In this document: positions 34,561 to 48,174 of the stretch, piece after piece
How the letters are laid out: every line of letters starts with the position of its first letter
How positions within the stretch are numbered: position 1 is the first letter of the stretch
Notes under the pieces: generated by a model
Databases searched by the model: none
The model's input: only the letters and a program-made list of their open reading frames with translations
Told to the model about the DNA's origin: nothing
Assembly (NCBI GenBank): GCA_963693315.1
Contig: OY856188.1
Coordinates: 187,461,487-187,525,486 of the forward strand
Direction of reading: 5' to 3'
Length of the DNA: 64,000 nucleotides
Source: Diogma glabrata
Lineage: Eukaryota > Arthropoda > Insecta > Diptera > Cylindrotomidae
Made by a program: the position numbers and the translations under genes

Positions 34561-35320
34561 CCAGTTCACAAGTAAATTCATCTTGAACCTCGGTATGTAT
34601 ATTAAATTCAATCGAAATAAGATCGTGATCTGAGAAGGGTTTCTGATAAAAATTAGAAGTTTGAGAGGATATATTCGAGACAATAAGATCAAGAAGCCTA
34701 TTTGATGTTTCACTAGTTCTAGTCGGATTTGTTTGGGTGGAGCACAGATTTAACTTCTCAAATATATTTCTTAAGGTCCTACTTTCCACTGGATCCAATA
34801 GATCAATATTAAGGTCACCCATTAGTATAATAGTATCGTAATCTTCAGTAAATGCATACAATAGTTCACTTAATTCATCCAAGGGAAGACCTCTAACATG
34901 CATGTAAGCAACACAAACAACAACTTTGGATAGATCTATAACAAACTCAAGAGATAAATATTCTATGTTATCCGAGGATCCCTTAGAATGAACTTTAACA
35001 TGATACTGTTTGGAGAAATCATCCCGCACATAAAATGCAACCCCACCGGCCCTTCTCCCTAATCAATCATTCCTGAATAGTTTATAGCCCTCCGCACTTG
35101 AACACTCCTATTCGTATGCGATGTTTTAAGATGTGACTCTGATACCCCTATTATATGGTGCGTAGTTTTATAAAATTCTATCCGTAGCTTATCAATATTT
35201 GCATGAATACTACGCGCATTAATATGGCACACTTTTAAACGATCTTAGAAATGAGAAGTACTAGAGAATGGATTACTACGAGAAAGTTTTACCATAATAC
35301 GATCTAGGATATGTCCATAC
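34541..35320 (-). pseudogene. LINE APE-type endonuclease
   Basis: Catalytic landmarks in order: INARSIHANIDKL and IIGVSESHL (about 35230-35130, Glu of the E-T-W/E-S-H motif), RRAGGVAFYVRDD (about 35060-35020), YDTIILMGDLNIDLL (about 34835-34790) and FSDHDLISIEF (about 34640-34610), which holds the active-site Asp-His. The enzyme nicks target DNA to prime reverse transcription. A stop lies near 35070 between the Glu block and the GGVAFY block, so it is inactive. Confidence 0.85.
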
Positions 35321-35324
35321 AGAG

Positions 35325-36535
35325 TGCATGAAGCTCTAAACAACCATAAGGCTGCCGTGTTGTAATGAAGAGCTTTCTTATTGACGAACCTATGAGAATG
35401 GCATAGCAGGATGCGTACCTAGAGTAATTTAACGCCGTAACGACTAAAGCTCAGTCCTCGTGGATTTGATTGAGTAATACCTGCTGCTTCAACACAAATG
35501 CAGAAATGTACGCAATTTACGAAAAGTTACAGAAATAGAAAAAAATACAAGTGGAAAATGGAGACTCTGGCGACCCCTTTTGCGAAAGACCTACGATCAG
35601 CGCGTCCAACCCACACAATTCCCAGACGTCCACACACTCACGCTTCATACATGCTAACATTCACCCACACACTCAGACGGCGAAGCAAGACAATTAAGCT
35701 TTAAGACCCACAGCAAGGATCGCAAGTGGTAGTAATCACTATTTCGTTGTATGGCTGTCATCTGACCTATATGATACAGCTCGTAAACCACTGCCATTGC
35801 TGGTACACCGTGAATCAGATCTTAGAGCACCGGAGAACGTCACACGCTATATTGAAAGGCTTTATTGATTATTTCCCTTTTTCTTTATTAATAACATTTT
35901 TAAAAATTTATAAAACCATAAGTAATTCCCCAACAAAAAATATTTACAGCTCAAAAAAAATTATAAGTTTATTTGTAAGTTAAGCAACCATGTCCAAACC
36001 AGTTTATTTCAATACCTGTAGTTTAAAGTTGGTTAATGTATAATATGGTTAATAAACATAAAACATGACAAGGTTTTGTTTTTTTTTGTATTACAGGTTA
36101 TTTGAGAATGATTTTTGATTTACATAAAAATATAAATTCATAAATTTAGGTAATGTAATAAAAGAAAATGTCTTTGGAGAACGAGACGTAACCTCGGAGC
36201 AAAAAAAAATATTTTGATTAGAATCATTTCCAATTCAGACTACATGCATCTCGCTATACGCATCGCCAGTTCACACACACACGCAACGACAGACACGCCC
36301 CCATTCAACCACTGATACACCCTTTCACACGCATTCACACTTCTACGTTAAAAAAAAGAAATAAAATAAATCAAGTTCGCTCACCCCATGTTTAAATCCT
36401 CCCGGCTTCCAAGACTTGCGGCCTTAGCCCTCCATCAGCAATGAATAATCCCACAGGTAAAGTACTACGGTTGAAATTGCATAAATAAAAATTGAATGCT
36501 GAGTTGCAATTCGGTGGTGATAACACAAGAAAATT
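35325..36535. other. Spacer with two CA-rich stretches
   Basis: 35615-35690 and 36265-36350 are rich in CACA on the plus strand, like 14500-14600. The latter two are each followed by an A-rich run and 'ctcaccc'. They may be copies of one non-coding module, perhaps a retroelement leader, but similarity is too loose to be sure. No gene seen. Confidence 0.35.
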
Positions 36536-36539
36536 GTAT

Positions 36540-37370
36540 ATCAATGTGGAGTTGAACTTCAGTTGTAATCACACCAAAATTTGATATCAGTTGAAATATG
36601 TACAATATACGTTAGCAACAGCAAAAATTGGATATAAATGTTGATTTGAAATATGTCATTAGCAGCAAAAATTTAATATCGATGTTGCGTTGGAATATGT
36701 ATAATACACGGTAGTAATAGTAAAGCTTTGACACCAATGGTGCGTTGAAACAAGCAGTAATAGCCAAAAATTTGATATCAATGTTGTGTTGAACTTCAGT
36801 TGGTAAAATATCTGATAGCAACAGCAAAAAATTTGATATAATTGTTGAGTTGAAATATATAAATTATACGGCGCTCACAGCAAAAATGTTTTACAAATGT
36901 TGAGTTGAAGTATATAAAATATACGATAGTACCAGCAAAAATTTGATATAAATGTTAAGTTGAAATATGTCAAACATACGATAGCAACAATTTGACAGAA
37001 ATGTTGAGTTGCAGTAACAGCAAAAATTTGATATAAACGTTGAGTAGAAATATGTCAAATATACGGTGGTAACAGCAAAAATTTGATATAAGTGATGCGT
37101 TTCAATATGTATAATATACGGCAGCAATTGCAAAACTTTGACACCAATGTAGCGTTGAAATATGTATAATACACAGCAGCAATAGTAAAACTTTGATATC
37201 AATGTTGAGTTGAAATATGTAAAATAGATGATTTGATATAAATGTTGATTTGATAACAGCAAAAATTTAATATCAAAGTTGCGTTGAAATATGTAAAATA
37301 CCCAGCAGTAATAGTAAAACTTTGATATCAATGTTGAGTGGAAATAATAACAAAGCTTTGTTACACAAAG
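36540..37370. repeat. Degenerate minisatellite with 'tttgatatcaatgttg' units
   Basis: Variants of 'agcaaaaatttgatataaatgttgagttgaaatatgt' alternate with 'aatatacggtagtaacagc' over about 830 bp, unit roughly 60-80 bp. Apparent Tyr/Phe-rich open frames on the minus strand (36612-36827, 36891-37331) are produced by the repeat. Confidence 0.85.
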
Positions 37371-38235
37371 AAATGCACTCTATTGCCTTACTGGCATTAT
37401 ATTTCACTTTATAAAATATTTCAAATTAAATTTTATTTTTATCAGAACAATTCACAGAACATACATATATATTTTTTTGTAAATTAATTCCCAATTTTTG
37501 TAAATTAAGCTAAACGATAACTATGTAGTAGAATTATTTTTTTTATTTAAGGCATCACTAGTTACTGTTATTTTATCTAACCATTTATTTAACAATTTAT
37601 AAAACAATTTATTCTTTATTTTCAATAATAAAACTATCTGTATTATAAACAAATAACAACATTCATAATTTCTAATTAAAATTTGACAAGGAATATTTTT
37701 AAACTAAACAAAATAACAAAACGAAAAAGGTTTAACATACCAAACGAATATTACATGCAAACGTTTTAAATTAGACTACGAGACGTCAAACACGCACTAA
37801 ATTCCAATAGGAAAAAGAATAGACTAAGAGACAGAGATAGTATAGTCATCTCTTTTTATAGCATTTTTTTATAAATTTATAAATGTTGATTTGACATTTA
37901 TAAATGTTGATTTGATAACAGCAAAAATTTAATATCAAAGCTGCGTTGAAATATGTAAAATACCCAGCAGTAATAGTAAAACTTTGATATCAATGTTGAG
38001 TGGAAATAATAACAAAACTTTGTTACACAAAGAAATGCACTCTATTGCCTTACTGGCATTATATTTCACTTTATAAAATATTTCAAATTAAATTTTATTT
38101 TTATCAGAACAATTCACAGAACATACATATATATTTTTTTGTAAATTAATTCCCAATTTTTGTAAATTAAGCTAAACGATAACTATGTAGTAGAATTATT
38201 TTTTTTATTTAAGGCATCACTAGTTACTGTTATTA
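37243..38235. repeat. 330-bp direct repeat pair, 660 bp apart
   Basis: About 37243-37573 and 37903-38235 are nearly identical, from 'tgttgatttgataacagcaa' through 'tgcactctattgccttactg' to 'ggcatcactagttactgtta'. The first copy starts inside the minisatellite. The second is followed by (TTA)n. The 330 bp between them is AT-rich and non-coding. Could be LTR-like ends or a local tandem duplication; no LTR hallmarks seen. Confidence 0.85.
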
Positions 38236-38639
38236 TTATTATTATTATTACACACTTTTATTTAACTTGACTCTTGAGAGCTTTGATTGGTGGAATTTTG
38301 TGATTCATTTTTCAGTAACTTCCCATTATGCGATTGATCCCAAATTGAAAAGACAAGTTTGTTGAAGCAGTCAGTACGTATTTCTAAAACTTTTAAAGCA
38401 AAAAACTTTATAAATCTGAAGAAAAAAAAAATCAAATTTTTCTTCATTCTGAAAGACCTTAAAGAATTGCACTGAAATCCTCTGGTTGCCTCATTTTGAG
38501 CGAAGGAATTTTGGTAATACTGTGTATATCATTATAATCATAGACATCATACATGTTTGTGTCATTTCATATGGATAAAAGGCCTTACATTATAAATAAT
38601 GAACACAAAAAAAAATAAAAGTATGACATTTCGTTAAAA

Positions 38640-39130
38640 GCTTATAGACCTTTTTTCTTAAAGTTCAAATCGTTATTTTGGTGTATTTGACAGATTACAT
38701 ACAGCAATGATAATTAAAAATCAGTTATTATGTATGAAAATATGAAAATCCATAAGATCTGAATGCCCATTTACCGCGCTGAAATTTTGCTCATACTGAG
38801 TATCTCATTATAATAGAGGACATATTACACATTTTTGTCATTTTTATGAAAAAATGGCCGTAAATTGTAAATAATGAGTGATTTGTATTTCGAAAATTTT
38901 AAATAATTGTTATTTCTTCTAAATCCAGATTGATTTGTGTTCTCGTTAAGTTTTTTTGACTATAGTTGCATAATTATTATTTTTTCAATACATTTTAATA
39001 CATAATTCATGATTTCTAATTATCATTGCTGTATGTAATCTGTCAATTACATACAGTAATATAACGATTCGAATTTTAAGGAAAAAGCTCTGTAATACAG
39101 ACCTTTTTTCCGAAAAAAACTTGACATTTG
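38640..39130. mobile_element. MITE-like element with about 100-bp inverted ends
   Basis: 'attgacagattacatacagc'-like sequence on the left (about 38690-38745: 'tgacagattacatacagcaa') reappears inverted on the right ('attgctgtatgtaatctgtc', about 39025), together with 'accttttttcttaaagttca' against 'gaattttaaggaaaaagctc'. A second family member lies at 22070-22320. Confidence 0.7.
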
Positions 39131-39385
39131 GGCGAAATCTCATATTTAATAATTTATGTACAACTTAAAATTAATACAATGAGCAAAGAAACGTACTAAA
39201 ATTTTACACTGGATGTTTAAATAACGTTATAGTGCAATTAACCTTATTAAAATTACTTTAAATTTCAAAGAATATTAAATTTTCGGTAAATGATTTAATT
39301 GCTAGTTTTACTTATGGTGTATTTTCTGTGAAATAATGTGGTTAACTTATTTGTAGGTAAAATTATATAACTAAAAACTCTAAAA

Positions 39386-40004
39386 TAAAAAAATAAATAA
39401 AAAAAATTTAAAAAACACACTTTTTGAAAAACGAGCTAAAAAGCAGAAAATAAATTTTGCATTAACACCGTTATGTCTTTTATAATTATATTTCCTTTGA
39501 AATTGTTAGAAGAAAAAATATTTAAATGGTATTTAACACATCTTAGCATAGATGCAAATATTAAATTTTTGACTAATTTAAAATGCTAATTTTCGATTGA
39601 CAAACAGTTTTCCGTTCCCATTTGTTACATAAAATAAAAGTGGGTGGCGCATTCAGAAAGGAAAGGGAATAAACGTTGGTAGTCTCTCTTGTTAGAGATT
39701 AACATAGAATACATTTGTTCCTTTTCTATATTAATGTATGCGCCACCCACTTTTATTTTATGTAACAAATGGGAACGGAAAACTGTTTGTCAATCGAAAA
39801 TTAGCATTTTAAATTAGTCAAAAATTTAATATTTGCATCTATGCTAAGATGTGTTAAATACCATTTAAATATTTTTTCTTCTAACAATTTCAAAGGAAAT
39901 ATAATTATAAAAGACATAACGGTGTTAATGCAAAATTTATTTTCTGCTTTTTAGTTCGTTTTTCAAAAAGTGTGTTTTTTAAATTTTTTTTATTTTTTAT
40001 TTTT
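39386..40004. mobile_element. Foldback element, 267-bp arms nearly identical
   Basis: 39386-39652 is repeated in reverse complement at 39738-40004 with very few differences (one clear mismatch: 'aacgagctaaaaag' against 'aacgaactaaaaag'). The 85-bp centre (39653-39737) holds 'gtagtctctcttgttagaga'. High arm identity suggests recent origin or gene conversion. It abuts the transposon that begins at about 39990. Confidence 0.92.
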
Positions 40005-41765
40005 ATCAGATATAATCATCTTAAAACATAATATCTCAAAATTTTGATTTTTTTTTATTAAAAGCTAATTAAGTAACGATTCTAACGAGCCTAAATATGT
40101 AGAAATCGATCTTAGAAAAGCGATTTATCTTAATTTTTCTTCTTACATATACGAAAATTCACTAATTCATAATAATCTTTTTTCAAAGAAAAAAATTAAT
40201 TTTTATGGTTAAATTTATAATAATTTTTCATTCAAAAGCAACATTTTTCCAAAAGAAATCAATAAATTAAATTAGATTTATTGTATGATGGGTATTTGCA
40301 TCTGTAGTTTTCGACCACCTGAATGGTGTATTGTGTACCTTCCTCGTCTTTAGTTAGAATGCTGTTGTATTCCGTGTCATCAACTTAACACCGAGTTCGG
40401 CGGTATCATTAACAACATGCAAAACAACGTTGGCAAAACAACGTGGCTTTGACGAAATCCTCATTCCGATGGGTCATGTAGCAAAAAATCAATACAAATT
40501 CTAAATCGATTAAAAAAACTCAGAGTTTTTTCTATGACAAAATCACTAATGTTCTTATTAGCAAAAAGTTGCATATGTTTGACTGCGTCAAAATCTTTTT
40601 TGCGAGTTTGGGGTGCGATGGGGATGTCTCGTGCTGGGACCTCAAGGTTTTGAACAATTTTTCGTTTTTCATCAAACGAAATCTCTGGGTCGAAAAAAGC
40701 CAAGCCAATATTTGCTTCCGTTAAATAGTGAAGATGATAACAAATTTTGCTCAACATTTCTTCTGAAACTATTTGGTCAATTTTGATGAAATCCAAATCC
40801 TGATTTGCGACTGCTGTTCCATCTATGCATTTGAACCAAATTTTTACATACAACATAATCAGAAAAATGCATGAGAAATGAATCTCGAAAAAATGCAAAC
40901 GGCGTGACTTGTCGGACCTGGGCGTTTGAATTTGTAATTCTCAATAGTTTCGCCAAGAAAAATCAATGTAACTTCCAAAAATTCTTTATATTCGCTGCGT
41001 GGGTGTGATTTTTCCTGTGACTCTTCATGACAAAAAATTACTAGAGCTTCTCACGAGTGTTTTGGAATTTTGTTTCCCAGTTTTTTGTCCGATATTCCAC
41101 TTTTGAACATTGTTGGATTCATTTTATCATCGTCTCATGCCTTCTGAAATTTGTTGAATAGATAAACATCGGGTGCTGTGGCCTTTCCAAATTTGAGATC
41201 ATAAACAGCCCGTAGTTTAATCTCTTGTATGTGATGACGACATGGGAATCAAATCAATTTGTGGCCAATCTTTTTTCCACCTTTTTCTGGTCCAGCGTTA
41301 CTTGATGTCGTGTCGTAACTCATGGCTTCGACTTTATTAGTAAGATCCCATTCTTCAAGGCATTCATAGATCGCATTCCATTCGCAATCGATAAGCCGCT
41401 CCCTTCTTTGCATTATGGAACCGTTAATAACTTCTCAATATTACCAAATATTACTATGGTTGGCACACGATCTACTTTACCATGTCCAGTTAATTCTGGT
41501 AACAATGTATCCAAAAATAAAAACTTGTGTCACTCAAACAAAGTCTAAATCTAACATAAAAATTTATTTTTTCTGAATTTTCGCAGAAATTTTTTTTTTT
41601 GGATTTAAGAAGAAGAAATTCGATAAAAACGTTTTCCTAAGATCGATTTCTACATACTTACGCTCGTTGGAATCGTAAATTAATAAACTTTTAATTAAAA
41701 TTGAAATTATGAGATATTATGTTTTAAGATGATTATATCTGATAAAAATAAAAAATCCTTTTATT
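39990..41765 (-). mobile_element. Cut-and-paste DNA transposon with about 150-bp inverted ends
   Basis: Left 'tttttatcagatataatcat', 'cttaaaacataatatctca' and 'tagaaatcgatcttag' are mirrored at the right by 'atgattatatctgataaaaa', 'tgagatattatgttttaag' and 'ctaagatcgatttcta' (41640-41762). Between them lie remnants of a transposase on the minus strand. The superfamily is not assigned; similar proteins, as I remember them, are abundant in hydra and aphid genomes. Confidence 0.7.
40461..41420 (-). pseudogene. Transposase remnant of the 40-kb DNA transposon
   Basis: Minus-strand pieces across frame breaks, in order: EWDLTNKVEAMSYDTTSSNA (about 41375-41320, with an Asp-Thr-Thr box as in RNase H-fold transposases), FPCRHHIQEIKLRAVYDLKF (about 41245-41190), a FLGETIENYKF segment (about 40950) and an open C-terminal part of 145 residues. 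That last part includes YLTEANIGLAFFDPEIS and ends LSFFNRFRICIDFLLHDPSE. C-R-H-H followed far downstream by 'LAFFD' recalls an abundant metazoan transposase family. Frameshifts and deletions make it inactive. Confidence 0.6.
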
Positions 41766-41918
41766 CTGCTAATTTTCTTATCTTCGACGCCACTGCGCGG
41801 TGGGTAATTATTTTCCGATTTCAGTAAAACTATGCATACACTTCATTTTCGCGTCAAAAGGAACATAATTAGTCGGTGGGAGGGATGAAAATAACAACTT
41901 TATAATTTAGGTCATGTC

Positions 41919-43282
<1,364 letters not shown>

Positions 43283-43407
43283 TGGCGTGCAGGGGGTTTT
43301 GATAGACGGTAAGCAGATTATATAAAAAACAGAACATTTTTTAATTTATACCCACATGATAGTTCTTCCATTGTATTGATTGCATGACGTGAAAAGGCTT
43401 TGGCAGA

Positions 43408-43605
43408 TCAGTCTGTACTAATATCTGTAAAAGCTAAGAGTCTTTCAAAAACTTCTTCTGTTTTAGTTACAAATCGTCCTATTGTTGACAATTGCGACTT
43501 ATAAGATATATCTGATGTTTCATCAAGAAGTATGGCAATAAATAAACAAACTTTGATTTCTAAAAAAATTGAGTTTTTTAGATCAACACCTATTGATTCA
43601 CTCAA
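43408..43605 (-). pseudogene. hAT transposase fragment (ZMYM/TTF-type)
   Basis: 65 residues including ILLDETSDISYKSQLSTIGR and VFERLLAFTDIST. The 'DETSDIS...QLS...R' block around the first catalytic Asp of hAT transposases of the zinc-finger MYM type is clear, and 'ER.L.F.D.S.D' follows as expected. Sequence further along the transposase is missing. Transposase cuts the element out at its inverted ends; this copy could not. Confidence 0.8.
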
Positions 43606-43824
43606 ATCATTTTGTATATGACTAAAAATGCCTAAAAATACTTTGGATTCCTATAAAAATGTGTCCAATTCTTGATCATATATTGATAACACTTTCAACA
43701 TTATAACACTACCGAATAATTTGAAAAAATTGATTGATTAATATAATATGGCTTGGTGTTTACTAACGGCATTAAAAAAATTATTTAAATTATGATAACC
43801 ATCGTAGGTTTAAATAACCTTTTC

Positions 43825-44390
43825 TTTAGAAAATAAAATAAACATTTTTAAAAAAAATGAAACAGACTTCAGAAGCAATAAAAGAGGCACAAAAAAGTGA
43901 AAAATATTTCAATTGTGGCTTTTAGAGACAGAAATACATATAAATTTTGATTAATTTAATTTAATTATACTTAACTACAAAAAATTACACTTTTAAACAA
44001 AGATGTTATATTATAAAACTTATATTCTATTATAATTATTATAGTTGTTGTAATAGTTATTATATTATAAGATTTATTTGTAGTACAAAACTGTTGGCAA
44101 TCGATGAGATGTCAATGGTGGTACCGACTTCGAACATTTTGTATTGAAAATAAATTTCATAATACAAAAGCTATTATAAAAAAATAAGTTTTACAATATA
44201 ATATCTTTGTTTAAAAGCGTAATTTTTTGTATGTAACTAACTATAATTAAATTAAATTAATCAAAATTTATACGTATTTTCGTCTCTAAAAGGCACAATT
44301 GAGTTATTTTCCACATTTTTGTGCCTCTTTTGTTTTTTCTGAAGTAGGTTTTACTTTTTTAAAAAAGTTTATTTATTATTTCATTTTGTG
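43825..44390. repeat. Inverted repeat with about 230-bp arms inside the hAT element
   Basis: 'aaaagaggcacaaaaaagtg', 'cttttagagacagaaatac' and 'aattttgattaatttaattt' on the left are mirrored by 'cacatttttgtgcctctttt', 'gtattttcgtctctaaaag' and 'aaattaaattaatcaaaatt' on the right. Arms are about 85% alike by eye; the spacer is about 100 bp. Probably a nested foldback element. Confidence 0.8.
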
Positions 44391-44489
44391 TCAAATCAAA
44401 AGGCGGCTAAGAAAGTGTTTTTGAAGTAATAACTTAAAATCGCGGCAAGCATTCATCGATGAAAATCTAACAAACATGGTTTTATCATA

Positions 44490-45300
44490 TTTTTGAAAAA
44501 GGGGATATTTTCTGTCATAGAAAGGAATTTAGGACCATTTCGGCATCTTTATCAATTAAATACAACTCAAACCGTCAAAATAGATCCAAATAGATTAAGC
44601 TGTTTCAAAGAAATCGACGAAAATACATGAAAAATATAGTTTTTTTTCAATTTCCTGAACAACGACCGTTTTCCACGTAATATAAAAAATATGGGACCAC
44701 CTGGGCATCTATCTTAATAGAATACATTTGAACCATCCAAATCAAGTGAGCTGTTTTCGATAATCCGGCGAAAATACATATAAAAATATAGTTTTTCCAA
44801 TTTTCTGAAAATAGTACATTTTGCTACAAGAGATGAAAACGCTGCTTTTTCGTGAGTGAAAATTTGTTCACGAGAGCCGTTAACGTCCAGTTGGACAATT
44901 TCACGAACGCAAAATGTTTTTATCTCGCGTAGGAAATACAGTTTTTTCTATGATAGTAAATACATAAACGATATTTATTAGAATTTATTAAATTAGAAAT
45001 CGACAAAATAACATACAAAATTCATATTCTATTTTTACATATGGTTGCTTTGTTTTAAAATTATATGAAAATACCATAGCAACTACAATTTGTTATTCTT
45101 TTTACAATAGAGGGGAAAAGCTCATTTTCACAGGGGATTAAGCCTGCTTGAAAATAAAATTTTCCTCTGCTATCATAGAAAAACGGTATTTTTCACGTCA
45201 TAAAAAAATGGACCACTTGGGAGTCTACCTTAACAGAATACAATTTAAATCATCCAAATCGAATGAACCGTTTTCAAGAAACATACATAAAAAACCTTCA
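44490..45300. repeat. Diverged about 165-bp tandem repeat, interrupted
   Basis: 'ggaccatttcggcatctt', 'ggaccacctgggcatcta' and 'ggaccacttgggagtcta' (about 44533, 44694, 45210), each followed by 'aatacaa.t.aaacc.tc.aaat', mark three units. About 360 bp of other sequence (44820-45180) separates units two and three. Confidence 0.65.
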
Positions 45301-45977
45301 ATGAAAGATCCAATAATTTCATAATTTAAATCACTGGAAACTATATTATTTAATGGTTGCACCATTTTAATACACGAAATATTACACCCATTAAAACTAT
45401 AAATAAATAATGTTATTAATTTTAATAACACAACAAATAGATTAAAAATAATTTCAATCTTATCAGGAAAAAACTAACAAACAATTTTCTTTATATTCGC
45501 TCATACGACATAACCAAAAAACTTGTGTTCAAAATGTACAAAATGTGAAATGGCAAAAGGAAAAGAAAGAAAAAACTTTAAAAGCAGAATTATCTTCTGC
45601 TTATTTTCACACATTTTATTGGGACTTTAATTGTTTGTTTTTCAATACAACTTCTAAGGAATACATAGCGATTGAAAGCAGAAATTTTACTGATGACCAA
45701 AGAACAAAGAATAGATAAAATCTGCCAAAAACCAAATTTTTTTTCATATTTTATTTAAATGTGCATTTTAGATTTGGAGTGTTGAAAATTCAAAAAGGCT
45801 GACATGTAAATATAGATTTTTGGAATATTAGAATAATCGTTAATAAATAAATGATATTAATAATCAATTTAGAATGTTTTTATATTATTTAATTAATTTA
45901 AATTTTTGTTAAGAAGACTATTTTAAATTTTGTTTGGGTAAGCAGGTATGACCCTGCTTTCTTCGTACCGCCCGCCA

Positions 45978-46310
<333 letters not shown>

Positions 46311-46737
46311 AGTGGTCTGTACTTTGGGTGCCACCTATCTACGGGCATCTTTTTCGACCTGCGGAATACGAATTTCAAGTCAGTTTTAGCCGTCCACCCT
46401 CCAATTTCGAATTGCGGAAAACCGTGAAAAATAGCGAAAATTGGATGTTTTGGTAAAAAAAAATTTGGGAATCTAAGACAAGCTCAATTTTTATGTATTT
46501 TGATCTCGTGAATACAAAAAACGTATTAAATAGAGCTTACAAGATTTTTTTTCAATTTTTTTTTTGAGTGTTTTTTGAGTGTTTTTTTAGTGTTTGAGAT
46601 TTTTTGAGTGTTTGAGAGGAACCTGGACCAAATATATTACAGATTCAGATTACGGAGATCGAATTACAAGAAAAATGTCCTCGATCCAAGACAGCAAGAT
46701 ATTTTTAATCAAAATAATTAAAATTTCTTTTTTTTAG
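46311..46737. other. Spacer with TTTTTTGAGTG short repeats
   Basis: No gene. Four or five copies of 'ttttttgagtg' lie at 46560-46615. The gypsy fragment starts abruptly at the end of this spacer, after a T8 run. Confidence 0.45.
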
Positions 46738-47239
46738 TGATTTAAAATCTGGGTTTCATCAGATCCCATTTGATGAAAAATCACAAGAAAAGACAGCGTT
46801 TTCGACAGACAAAGGTCACTTTGAATTCAAAAGAATGCCCTTTGGCTTGAAAAACGGTCCCCCAACTTTCCAACGAGCAATGAATAATGTATTGCAAGGC
46901 CTTTTAGGAAAAATATGTCATGTTTATCTGGATGACATTATTATTATCGGACATAATCTGGATAACCACATACAGAACATCAGTACAGTTCTTGAAAGAT
47001 TATCACATTTTAATTTAAAAATTCAATTAGACAAGTGCGAATTTCTAAAGAGAGAAACTGAATTTCTTGGTCACGTAATAACACAAGACGGTGATAAGCC
47101 TAATGCTGATAAAGTCCAGAAAATTTTAGACTGGCCGATACCAAAAAATCAGAAACAAATTAAACAGTTCCTAGAACTTTCGAGATACTATAGAAGATTT
47201 ATAAAAGATTATTCGAAAATCACAAAACAAAATACTTGA
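46738..47239 (+). pseudogene. Gypsy B reverse transcriptase
   Basis: Contains DLKSGFHQIPFDEKSQEKTA, FKRMPFGLKNGPPTFQRAMN and the catalytic box CHVYLDDIIIIG, then LDKCEFLKRETEFLGHVIT and RYYRRFIKDYSKI. Catalytic Asp residues of the palm are present. The front of the RT is lost at 46738. The frame closes with TGA at 47237-47239; coding continues in another frame, so a frameshift lies here. Confidence 0.9.
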
Positions 47240-48174
47240 AAAAGGACCAAGTTATCAACAACAAAGACACCGAATATATTAAAGCTTTCGAAACCCTTAA
47301 GAAAATAATATCTACAGATCAAATATTAGCTTATCCTGATTTCACAAACCAATTCATTTTAACTACAGACGCATCAGATTTTGCTTTAGGTGCAGCCCTT
47401 TCTCAAATACAAAATAATGTAGAAAGACCTATAGCGTTCGCTTCACAGACTCTAAACACAACAGAAATTAACTACGTTACAAATGAAAAAGAAGCGTTAG
47501 CGATTATTTGGGCTGTCAAAAAGTACCAACCATACCTTTACGGTAATAAATTCACATTAGTAACAGACCACAAGCCTCTTACTCTCATTAAATCATCTGA
47601 GAAAAACTCGAAAATATTAAGATGGAGACTCGAGTTAGAAAATTATGATTAGGACGTAGTCTATAAAGAAAGTAGAGCAAATGTTGTAGCAGATGCACTC
47701 AGCAGAATGCCTACAATAGAAAGTGAAATAAACTACAACGAAGGTACAGATAACACTTCACGTGAATCTGAAACAGAAAACAACTCCATCAATGGCAATA
47801 GTGACATTGAAACCATCCATTCCGCGGATACATCCGATGACTATTTTATCCACTTCTCAGGTCGTCCTATAAATTACTATAGGAACCAGTTAATTTTTAG
47901 AATCGCAAACCTAGATACCATAATTTCGGAAGATATATTTCCAAACTTCAAACGTATAATAATTTCGAAAAACTCATTTCAAAGAGAAGAAATTACAGAA
48001 TTCATAAAGAAGTTCCATAACGGTAAACAAACCGCAATCATGGTTCCGGAACAACTTTATCAAACAATTCAAGAAACATTTCGAGAAAATTTCTCCCAAA
48101 ACGGCCATTTCGTTTTTGCTACTGAAAAGGTCAAAGGTAACCAAGGAAGAGCGTCAAAATACAATCGTTATTAA
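47236..48174 (+). pseudogene. Gypsy B RNase H and linker
   Basis: RNase H: FILTTDASDFALGAALSQI (first Asp), NEKEALAIIWAVKKYQPYLY (Glu) and LVTDHKPLTLI (Asp). All three expected acidic positions are present. A TAG interrupts at about 47650, followed in the same frame by ANVVADALSRM, the conserved end of the domain. After that a polar linker leads towards the integrase. Confidence 0.88.

Larger units (their letters stand above)
32083..35320 (-). mobile_element. Jockey/CR1-like LINE, long but inactive
   Basis: Minus-strand order: APE-type endonuclease (35320-34560), linker, reverse transcriptase (34500-33000), C-terminal tail (to the stop at 32391), 3' untranslated region and an A-rich tail (T-rich 32083-32108 on the plus strand). 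Nearly the whole ORF2-like region remains. Disabling changes include a frameshift near 34560, a TGA at 33871-33873, a changed catalytic residue in the RT, and a 95-bp hairpin insertion at about 33163-33257. No gag-like ORF1 was recognised upstream. Confidence 0.88.

Noticed and set aside
36612..37331. Tyr/Phe-rich open frames on the minus strand
   Set aside because: Translated minisatellite; internal repeats follow the DNA unit, not a protein pattern.
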